Assembly (NCBI GenBank): GCA_039105265.1
Contig: JAPFFF010000017.1
Span: forward strand, 744,001-808,000
Direction: 5' to 3'
Length of the DNA: 64,000 bases
DNA from: Tritrichomonas musculus
Taxonomy: Eukaryota > Parabasalia > Tritrichomonadida > Tritrichomonadidae
Below are positions 40,665 to 49,016 of the stretch, one piece after another (the stretch's first letter is position 1; every line of letters starts with the position of its first letter). A model generated the notes under the pieces. The model made no database searches, was not told the origin of the DNA, and saw nothing but the letters and a program-made list of their open reading frames with translations. The translations under genes and the position numbers were made by a program.

Positions 40665-41923
40665 CTGATGAATATGTTGACCCAATAGATGAGGTTCATT
40701 GGGATTCAACTACTAACCCATTCGAGTATATCATTAAGCAGCAATTTTATGAAGTATCCCCAAATCCTAATGGGGCAACAACCTTATATACTGATTATAA
40801 TATTACCTCCTCTAAGATAATTACTGCTGATAATATTACTACTATGAGGAGTGATTTAAACTTAGTTACCAACAATGTAGATGTTATTAGCTATGATGTT
40901 AACGAAATGAACACTGTTATGGAAAGTCTAAAAGGTAGAGTATCAAGGACTGAACAAGTTACTCAACATCTGGAGGATGATGTAGATAATTTACGTATAG
41001 TCTCATGGACTGCATTAGCTTTTGGAGTTGCAGGTACTGCTGGATCAATAGGTTCTATTGGTATGCAGCTATTTCCAGATGGTATAAGCTTTCCTACCAT
41101 AAAAGGTGGAGGATTCCTTAAAAGGTTATTCTCGCATAAGTCAACCAAAGGTATGAGTGATTTGGTTAGAAATAGCATTAACTTCATGTCAGGTACTACA
41201 GCAAGAAGCATAACCAAAGATATAACACCTATAATTACCTGGTGTGAAGAGGAGTATAAGCAACTAGATGAACTACCTTTTACAGATGAGAATGATAACC
41301 CTGATACTGGAACCTTGACATTAAGTGGTGCTATGGATATCAGCAATATGTTTAGGGATTCACTCAAGCCTTGTTTCAAGTTGTTAGCTGAGAAGGTCAA
41401 TGAGCTAGAGGCAGAGTTTGATAACTACCCTACTGTGGATGAAGCTAATGAAGGTCTAGAAGTACTTATACGTAGGATAGAGACATTAGAGGGTGAAAAT
41501 ACAACCTTGAAGGCTACAATCGAAGCAATGGAAACTAGATTAGCTGCTCTTGAAAATCCGCCACTTGATTGGAAAACCTATTATTCTTCTTTTACTGAGA
41601 ACATTACTGAGTCTCATTCGAAATATTTTTGTTTTTATTATGGTGATAACTTGTTCCAAGTAGAAGCCACTACATTTGATGGTGAACCTGTAGAAGATGG
41701 TGAATATTTGTTAATTTGGACAGATAGGAGTCAAAAACAACATTATGTTAGATTAATAACTTATAACCATTGTGCTGGCGATAATGAATTGTATATGGAT
41801 GAAATTTATGGCAAAGAAAATACAATTACCTATATCGGTTATGACATGCTTGTTGAAGACATAACACTTGATTTAGATGATAGATATGAATCAACATTTG
41901 ATGCAATATATAGAAAGAAATAA
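40568..41923 (+). pseudogene. Fibre-like gene 2 of element B (fossil remnant)
   Basis: A 451-codon frame almost identical in its first ~790 bases to C's fibre 2 (from about 17670). It holds KQQFYEVSPNPNGATT, ADNITTMRSDLN, a short hydrophobic stretch and the tail NMFRDSLKP. Its last ~120 residues (from LDWKTYYSSFTENITESH) form a tip unlike those of A and C. Broken copy. The shared middle and different tip show module exchange. Confidence 0.75.
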
Positions 41924-42335
41924 GTACGAGATTCTCGGGGCAGGTACCTGTGCCGTTTCAGTAGTAGTACTTCAAGAAACAACAAGTAGTGGGGACCCGA
42001 GGTAGTTGTTTAGGTCCCTAGTAGTAGTGGGGACCCGAGGTAGTTGTTTAGGTCCCTAGTAGTACTTCAAGAAAAAAACAAGTAGTGGGGACCCGAGGTA
42101 GTTGTTTAGGTCCCTAGTAGTAGTGGGGACCCGAGGTAGTTGTTTAGGTCCCTAGTAGTACTTCAAGAAAAAAACAAGTTGAAGAAAAATTTTTTTTTAT
42201 TTTTTTATTTTTATTTTTATCATTTTTATTTTTTATTTTTATCATTTTTATTTTTTATTTTTATCACGAGTTCGTGTTGACGTGTGGGCTTAAGCGTAGC
42301 GTGGCCCCAACGGAAACCGACTCGTATATACTACT
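41924..42335 (-). repeat. Right terminal inverted repeat and array of B
   Basis: No gene. After a GTACCTGTGCCGTTTCA motif (41943-41960), four inverted copies of the left unit (seen as CCCGAGGTAGTTGTTTAGG), then a T-rich tract and the terminal ~80 bases ending GTATATACTACT at 42335. The inverted arrangement with 18392-18939 defines the ends of the element. Confidence 0.9.
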
Positions 42336-42980
42336 TTTACTGATGAGAATGATAACCCTGATACTGGAACCTTGACATTAAGTGGTGCTATGGATATCAG
42401 CAATATGTTTAGGGATTCACTCAAGCCTTGTTTCAAGTTGTTAGCTGAGAAGGTCAATGAGTTAGAGGCTGAGTTTGATAACTACCCTACTGTGGATGAA
42501 GCTAATGAAGGCCTAGAAGTACTTATACGTAGGATAGAGACATTAGAGGGTGAAAATATCGCATTAAAAGATACTATAGCAGCAATGGAAGCTAGGTTAA
42601 ATGCATTTGTGAATAAATTAACACGAATCAAGTACACATTCAGCGTAGCGAATAGTAATAGACTTTGTTATCAATTCGAGAAACAACTTGACGAATATGA
42701 TGGAACACTCTATTTGACTTATAATGAAACCAGAGATAATGTCACCAGTGTTAAAGAAATCAAAATCAATATATCATTCAATGTTAATAATACGCCTACG
42801 AGTGAATATCAATGTGAACTAACTAAGATCTGGTTAAACAATATTGAATATCCATTAGATGTTAACAGCAATTTCGTGATCAATGCAACAGCTAATTTCT
42901 TAGCGATTAATTCGACATTCTTTACATCAAATGGTATCTTACTTGAAGATAACACTAAGAATGAGATACATTCATTATAA
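42336..42980 (+). pseudogene. Fibre-like gene 2 of element C, right segment
   Basis: Begins with the duplicated TTTAC and encodes the fibre tail NMFRDSLKP, a coiled coil, then the tip NKLTRIKYTFSV ... SFFTSNG also seen at the end of A's fibre 2 (11510-11875). It is separated from its left segment (16432-18391) by element B. The tip differs from B's own fibre 2. Confidence 0.85.
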
Positions 42981-43176
42981 GGAGGTAGGTACGAGATTCT
43001 CGGGGATGGTACCTGTGCCGTTTCATAGATGGGCGGTTGTGGGGTGGGGTACCTGTGCCGTTTCATTGATGGTAGGCGTTGAGGTGGGTGGGTGGGAAAT
43101 AGGAGTGGGGACCCTGTGCCGTTTCATTGATGGTGGACAGTAGTGAGAACAAAAATATTTTTTTTTTTCTTTTCTT

Positions 43177-43208
<32 letters not shown>

Positions 43209-43284
43209 TCTTTTCTTTTTTGACTAGTTCGTGTTGACGCGTGGGCAGCCTGTGCCCCGCGGAAACCGACTAGTATATACTACT
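42336..43284. mobile_element. Maverick/Polinton element C, right end
   Basis: Continuation of C after the insertion of B: the second segment of its fibre 2 gene (to 42980), a GC-richer stretch with three GTACC(C)TGTGCCGTTTCA-type motifs (43008-43135), a long pyrimidine tract and the terminus with ACTAGTTCGTGTTGACGC and CGGAAACCGACTAGTATATACTACT-type end at 43284. The inner end resembles B's (GTTCGTGTTGACG, GGAAACCGACT), so B and C share a terminal-repeat subfamily. The predicted target duplicate is ATAAT at 43285-43289. Confidence 0.85.
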
Positions 43285-43575
43285 ATAATTTCTCTGAAAT
43301 ACACTGGTCCATCTGCCAGGACTTCCAAAATTCATTCAATATTTTTAGCATTTTTTTTTATTCACAAAATAAATGATCGAATTATTATTTCTCAGAAATA
43401 CAATGGTCCATCTGCCAGGACTAATAAAATTCTTTCAATTATTTTAGCATTTTTTATTTTTTCACAAAATAAAAGAATTATAAAATTTCTTTGAAATATT
43501 TTGGTCCATCTGCCAGGATTTCCAAGATTCTTTCAATTGTTTATGACATTTTTTTTTTCATGATTAAAAACATTC
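43285..43575 (+). repeat. Three diverged ~95-bp repeats next to element C
   Basis: Three units (about 43285-43380, 43381-43476, 43477-43570) share TTTCT(C/T)(T/A)GAAATA followed by TGGTCCATCTGCCAGGA, then AAATTC(A/T)TTCAAT and TTTCACAAAATAAA. They are clearly related but diverged. The right terminus of C abuts the first unit. Origin unknown. Confidence 0.75.
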
Positions 43576-43661
43576 AAATATAATTTACTCATATTAGTTA
43601 CTACTTTTCTATTTAAATAAACAAAAGAAATTAAATAAACAAATAAACTATAAAATATATA

Positions 43662-44620
43662 GAACATAGGAAACTCTCGAGATATGTCGATATGCTTCGA
43701 AATTAATAATATATACTCACCATAGACAGTTATTGATGATTTCAGATTTTAAGCGAAATCGCGGCGGAGAGTCTTTCAAAAAGTTGTGATTTTCATAACG
43801 AGTCTCCAGACGTAAATGTAAAAATGTTTCAAAATTTATGGTATTATAAGAATATATATTGCAAGCATCTTAATATATATCAATTGTTATATTTTTATTA
43901 GCTTCGCTTTGCATCGAGTTATTTATAAAATATATTTCAAAAATTTGATTTCTGTATTTTTGCATTAAATGTCAGAAAAAAAAATAGGTGTACCTACATA
44001 ATCAGTATAACAATAATTGCATTACTGTATTGTATATGATTATAAAATTATAGGATTGTATGTTTATTGTATATAGAGTAATAACCAAAAACTCCTATCC
44101 GTGAAGAATGAGATTTTTTATATTAAGATAAAAATACAAAAAAACTCGTTACTAACAATATCGGCCAAAATTCAATATTTTTACCCAAAAATTGGTTATT
44201 TTTCTTATTATGATGTTAAAAACACGATTAAGCAAAAAAATTGCGCATTATAAGTATATATCCCGAGATAAAGCGATTTACACTATTTTTAGCCGATTTT
44301 ACGATTTTTTTTGGAAAAAACGATTCCAGAACAGAGCCAACGAATGACCGGTATATTACATTTATCTTAAATAGTAGTATATATTGCATTATATATTATA
44401 TTAAATTTTTAGAAAAATCGTCCGCCAAATTTTCGAGAAAAATCAATTACAAAATTATACTACATTTGAATAGAAATTCCTCTCAATTTTGGCAACTTTC
44501 TTTAATCATATCTCAGTATATACGCAAAATTGGGAAAATGTTTTCTATTAAAATATTCTTATAATATGATATACTTTATTATATATTAATTTCAAAAGAT
44601 TATGAGAGTTTCCTATGTTC
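43662..44620. mobile_element. Short inverted-repeat element with TA flanks (MITE-like)
   Basis: GAACATAGGAAACTCTC at 43662 is matched inverted by GAGAGTTTCCTATGTTC ending at 44620, with TA on both outer sides (43660-43661, 44621-44622). Weaker inverted similarity continues inward (GAAATTAAT). About 959 bp, no coding region I can support. TA duplications suggest mobilisation by a Tc1/mariner-type transposase. Confidence 0.65.
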
Positions 44621-46058
44621 TAATATATGCATAAAATGAGTTCTTTTTTGAGATATAAAATAAAAATAAATTGACAAGGTTTGTTAGGTCCACACCAAGT
44701 CCCGAGTCCACAAAAAGTCCATGAAAAGTGCATTTGTCCCGGACTTTTAACAAGTCTAAATTTTGAAAATTTTAAAATAATTTTAAAAAAATGAAAAATT
44801 TAAAGAATATTATAATAAAATATATTATATAATGCATATAAATTAAATATTAAAAAATATTGATATATAATATCCAAATTTATTTCAAAAATTATAAAAA
44901 AAGATTATTATTTTGTAATACAAAAAGTTCTATCTTTATTCATTCAATTTATCTTTTCATTTTAAAAAAGTGGATTTTTGAATGATTCAATTTTGTTAAA
45001 AAAAAATTAATGTGTTAAGATATTTAAAGGTCAAAATTATTAGCCTTTAGAAAGGTGAAAAAGTTCTTATTACTGCGGTTACAGTAATAAGGAATTCAAT
45101 TTTATTTGACCTATAATAGGTGAATAATGATCGCTTATTACTGCATTTTGGCGGTTACAGTAATAAGGAATTCAATCTCATTTGGCCTTAGTATAAGGCC
45201 AAAAAAATCTGTTTTAATCTACAAGGTCAATAATTCACCATATTTTTATAACAAAATTGATAATAAAAATGAATCATCATTCATAAAATATTCAATCACT
45301 TCTATCAATTTTTTTCATTAAATAATTAAAAACCTCAGAATATATTCAATATCTATAATCAATTTACTATAAACTAAGTTTTTTAATTTGTCCCTTCTTA
45401 TCGTCCTCTCAAATTTGAATAAAGCTAAATATTTTTTTTAAGTTATAATGGCATGATTACTTTCATTCATCTCAGGTTGAAGCTCCCGCTATTACCTTAA
45501 CCAATTGGGCTTAGCCCTCAAAGGCTCCCAAAGCTATTTAAAATGGATTTTTCCTGAATAAATAACTTTTTTATATTCTTTTTTTTTTTTTTTTTTTTTT
45601 TGTTTATTTTCATCTTCTCAAAATTGAAAGATATGGTATTTTTAAAAAAATAATTTGTCCCTACTTATCGTTCTACTTTCTGAAGACTCATAGAAAATTT
45701 GAATTAAAAACTCTCAATTTTTTTGTGAATAAGGTAATAATTAAAAAACTTAGTTTAAAGGATAAATAATTCATTCTCACAATATATTCAATGAGTTCAT
45801 TCAATAAATTTTTTTTATATAATTAATTTATTATGAATTTATACTAAAAATATGAAGTGAATATGATAATAATTTTTCTATATTTTGAGAGATTACTTAT
45901 TTAATTATTAATTTCTTAAAATTTAGGCATCGAACTTCAAAATGCAGTAATAAGAAGCAAAAAAATTGAATGAGTGAAGAGTAATAATTTCTACCTATAA
46001 ATTAAAGTTTATAATAAATATAGTAATATAATATAATTTTATATATTATACTTTTTTT
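44621..46058. other. AT-rich non-genic stretch
   Basis: No gene seen. It contains a direct repeat with internal hairpins (CTTATTACTG...CAGTAATAAG at 45066-45091 and 45134-45167), a pair of inverted 16-base arms (AAACTAAGTTTTTTAA, 45371-45386, and its inverse, 45741-45756), a tRNA-like half-sequence on the minus strand near 45480-45530, and long A or T runs. It looks like transposon debris. Confidence 0.6.
45371..45756. repeat. Inverted-arm element of ~386 bp
   Basis: Perfect 16-base inverted arms, AAACTAAGTTTTTTAA and TTAAAAAACTTAGTTT, enclose about 350 bp. The motif TTTGTCCCT-CTTATCGT occurs twice inside (45387 and 45653 areas). Possible MITE; no clear target duplication read. Confidence 0.4.
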
Positions 46059-46558
46059 GGTAGACTTTTTTTTGAGCAATTTGGTGGACCTTTTACAATA
46101 TTCAATTTTCAGAAAGCATATAAACTGGGTTTCAGATTTCCGTACCATTCAAAAAAATTGTGTCTAATTGAGAGAATTATTTTAAATTTCAAAGAAAATT
46201 GAATGGTACGGGAAAATGAACTGGCTCCATTTAAATTGGTTTTATTTTAAACTGCGTCTCAAAAGTCGGGCCGGTTTTGGCCTTTATTTGACCAAAAATT
46301 TGGCGGGAAATTTATAAACTAATCAAATGTGGTACTGTAAACTATTTAAAAACGGCTCGACTTTTGACTCATTCAATTTTATAAACTATACAAAAAAAAT
46401 ACGATTAAAATTAAAATTTTTATTAGAAAAAGAGTAAAAAGAAAAAAAATAAATTAGTAAACTATAATCCTAATATAATATTTCAAATATTTCTGTAAAA
46501 AAATTGGAAGATTTGAGACTTTTTGATTATTGATATTCAAATGTAATTTCTTAAAACT

Positions 46559-47473
46559 TTATTTTCTTAAGTATTTCCATCTTCTTGATAATGACGTTGG
46601 TGTTCTATATAGGAATTTTGTTGCCATAAAGGTCCATTGAGGACCTATTTGAGAATAATAATGAAGGAGTAACATATCTTCGTCTAGTGTAAACGGTCTC
46701 TTAGAAACAAATTCAATAGGATTATCATCAACTGTTGGATCGTAATTTTCGATTATTTTGCTTAAATCTAAAATTTTGTTTTGATCAATTTGAACATCAT
46801 TTGGAAAATTGTGAATTCCTTTTCTTAGTATATCTGAAATTGACTTCCCCTCTTCTTGTATAACAAGTTTTAATCTGCCGATAAAGCTGAGGACTAGTTC
46901 ATTTATCGAATTTTGCGGAAAAGAATTCCAAATATTTTGAACTTTTTCAATGAGTTCTTCTTTATTTGAAATTTTTTCTTTTTTCAGAATTCTTTTGATA
47001 GTTCCCCACAAATGTTCGATAGGATTTAAATCGGGGCTATTGGCAGGCCAAAATTTTAAAAATGAAAATCTTTTTTTAAAAAATAAACAAGAACAATGAC
47101 TTGTATGTGCAGGTGCACCATCTTGCATAAATATATAGGATCCAGGAAGATATAATTGATTTAAATCATTTTCAATTTGGCTATCGTTTATTAATCGTCG
47201 GTATTCAATTTCATCAACCGTTTTTTCACAAACAATTAATTTACTCTTATAGTTTAATCCAATTGCCCCAAAAACCATTATTCCTTGTTGATATTTATTT
47301 TTTTCATCATAAATATCATTTGTTTTTTCATTTTTTCTGTACCATCTCCAGATACCATCATTTGTGAGGCAAAAACGGGATTCATCTGAAAAAATAATTT
47401 TATCTGTATCAATTTTGTGAGCAATAACTGAATTTGAAAAAAATAACCGTGCTTCAATTTGCTTTTCATTCAA
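46559..47473 (-). CDS. Tc1/mariner transposase, catalytic part with Myb-like C-terminus
   Basis: 304 codons. The DDE triad context is clear: IIFSDESRF (first Asp), IFMQDGAPAHT (second Asp) and NSPDLNPIEHLWG (Asp and Glu region). The C-terminal ~50 residues (RPFTLDEDMLLLHYYSQIG and WTFMATKFLYRTPTSLSRRW) fit a Myb/SANT repeat: spaced Trp-type residues, acidic start, final RRW. This is unusual for mariner proteins. No ATG is found at its beginning; the upstream frame (47470-47829) supplies the DNA-binding half, joined by a -1 slippery heptamer. Confidence 0.8.
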   Translation of the reverse strand: MNEKQIEARLFFSNSVIAHKIDTDKIIFSDESRFCLTNDGIWRWYRKNEKTNDIYDEKNKYQQGIMVFGAIGLNYKSKLIVCEKTVDEIEYRRLINDSQIENDLNQLYLPGSYIFMQDGAPAHTSHCSCLFFKKRFSFLKFWPANSPDLNPIEHLWGTIKRILKKEKISNKEELIEKVQNIWNSFPQNSINELVLSFIGRLKLVIQEEGKSISDILRKGIHNFPNDVQIDQNKILDLSKIIENYDPTVDDNPIEFVSKRPFTLDEDMLLLHYYSQIGPQWTFMATKFLYRTPTSLSRRWKYLRK

Positions 47474-47829
47474 AAATTTTTTATTTTCGGAGGTTTATAA
47501 TCAAAATTTAAATAATGCCTATATCTTTGAATAGATGACGCAGATACTATTATATTTTTATCTTTTAATAAAGTATTAGATATTTGAAAACAAGAACTTA
47601 GTCTATTTTCTATTGTCATTAATGAAATATTAGATAAAACTTCTTCTGTAGCTTTTGTGGGCCTATCAATCTTTTTAGGTGAAGGAATTACACCATATTT
47701 TTCATAGTATTCAATAGCATTTTTAATTCTCTCAGAACCGCAATGTGTTAAAAATTTTATTTGCTTTTGACTTTTTTTATCTTTATATAATCTAATTATT
47801 GTTTCTTCTGGTGTTTCTGTACTATACAT
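47470..47829 (-). CDS. Tc1/mariner transposase, N-terminal helix-turn-helix part
   Basis: 119 residues starting MYSTETPEETIIRLYKDKKS, with two helix-turn-helix-like segments (SQKQIKFLTHCGSERIKNA; VSASSIQRYRHYL) and the YKPPKIKNF segment that normally leads directly into the catalytic part of mariner transposases. It ends in TGA immediately after A-AAT-TTT. A one-base backward shift continues in the frame of 46559-47473. Either a programmed frameshift or a simple mutation in a short A/T run. Confidence 0.8.
   Translation of the reverse strand: MYSTETPEETIIRLYKDKKSQKQIKFLTHCGSERIKNAIEYYEKYGVIPSPKKIDRPTKATEEVLSNISLMTIENRLSSCFQISNTLLKDKNIIVSASSIQRYRHYLNFDYKPPKIKNF
47473..47479 (-). promoter_or_regulatory. 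Candidate -1 ribosomal frameshift site
   Basis: On the minus strand the heptamer A-AAT-TTT is in the correct zero frame directly before the TGA stop of the first transposase frame. It fits the X-XXY-YYZ rule for -1 slippage and leads precisely to the second frame. Some IS630-family relatives use such frameshifting. No stimulatory structure was established here. Confidence 0.5.
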
Positions 47830-48900
47830 AATGAGAAATAAATAAAAATGATATCAAAGTGACAAAAATTTAAAAAATTAAAAAAAATTGTTTATTTTTT
47901 TCAAATTTGTGAGAAAATACGAAAATTTTATAGATTGTATGGAAACATTTATGCCAACAAAAATTGAGAGAAAAATTGCCCGGCCTGGCTTTTGATTTTA
48001 AGTTTATTTTTGAATATATAAAAAAATAAAATTTTTTGGTATTCAAAAAGCCAAAATAAAAAACAAAATAAAAAAAACTTGAATGATAATGCATAGTCTT
48101 AAGAGAAAATGCTATTATTCTGTATTTAGGTATTAAAAAATATTTATAAGAACTTAATTGCAATTAATAATCATATGATTTGAATTTGTGTGGCCATCCA
48201 AAAATGATTGTGATATTATTTTTGAAAACGTTTCGAACTTTTGGAGGAATATATTATTGTAATTATTCAAAAAAACGATAAATTTATAATATGATTTCTT
48301 CAAAACGTATATATTGGTGGAAATCACAATTAATATTTCAATAATAATCTTGTAAAATATTGCTAGATATAGCAAAAAATAGAAGCGCATTCTTTAATCA
48401 AGCTTTTGTAAACTTAGTTTTCGAAAACATGAATCAAATTCGATTTGAAATTGGACATGTATGTTTATAATTAATTTATCTAAAGGCCAATTTTTTGATT
48501 CAAAATTTGTGAGATAACAAAGAAATTCGCAAAAAAATTGAAATAAATAAATTCAATTACAATTTGATATATTTGCATAAATAATATCAAAAAATAAAAA
48601 TAACAATATTTTGAAATATATTTATGTTTTCTTTTTTGAATTGATTTGTGAGAAAACAATAATAATTTTAATTGAAAAAATGAAAAATTAAAAATATATA
48701 TATCATTTATAATAATAATTATTTTGAAGATAAAATGTTAAATATATTATATTTTATTATTTATAATAAATATAATCTATAAGTATTTAATATTATTTTA
48801 TTATTAGCATGTATATTTATTTTTATAAGTATAAAATATTTTATTTTTAATGCATCTCAAAATTCAAAATAAAAAAAATTTATTTTGGCTTTTTAATATG
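47830..48900. other. Non-coding AT-rich part of the mariner-containing element
   Basis: No gene seen. A GC-richer patch CCCGGCCTGGCTTTTGA near 47977 resembles, inverted, AAAAGTCGGGCCGG near 46262 and may be a decayed mariner end. The rest is AT-rich with no open frame I trust. Confidence 0.5.
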
Positions 48901-49016
48901 CCTACAGAAAATTGAATGGTACGGAAATTTGAAACTCAGTTTATAATTTTTTAAAAATAAAATTCAAATTTGAAAGTTGTAAAAGGTCCACCAAATTGTT
49001 CAAAAAAAAGTCTACC

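Larger units (their letters stand above)
18392..42335. mobile_element. Maverick/Polinton element B (both ends present)
   Basis: A ~24-kb Maverick with matching inverted termini starting AGTAGTATATACGAGTCGG, subterminal repeat arrays and a short target duplication. It carries the family's diagnostic set: retroviral-type integrase, HerA/FtsK-like packaging ATPase, Ulp1-like protease, candidate capsid proteins and polB. It also has an HNH gene, several small unknown genes and two fibre-like genes. It is nearly whole, with about two breaks overall. The near-identical ends and perfect duplication point to a recent insertion into element C. Confidence 0.95.
46059..49016. mobile_element. DNA transposon with ~100-bp inverted ends, mariner-type transposase inside
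   Basis: GGTAGACTTTTTTTTGAGCA at 46059 continues about 100 bases that match, inverted, 48905-49016 (shared GGTGGACCTTTTACAA, AAACTGGGTTTC and CCGTACCATTCAA). A mariner-type transposase lies inside on the minus strand. A second, weaker inverted pair (TCAAAAGTCGGGCCGG near 46260, and its degenerate inverse near 47975) may mark the original mariner ends, with the larger unit being a composite. About 2.96 kb, longer than usual for mariner. T tracts at both outer ends obscure the target duplication. Confidence 0.6.

Noticed and set aside
43231-43494. 87-residue frame over C's right terminus and the triplicate
   Set aside because: Spans a transposon end and repeated non-coding DNA; no coding signs.
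44241-44564. 107-residue frame inside the MITE-like element
   Set aside because: AT-driven composition, no similarity or domain pattern; the element looks non-coding.
45475-45535. tRNA-like sequence on the minus strand (GCCCAATTGGTTAAGG, A-box-like)
   Set aside because: The D-arm-like part is present, but no 5-bp anticodon stem, no GGTTCRANNCC-type B box and no matching acceptor stem follow, so it is at most a fragment.
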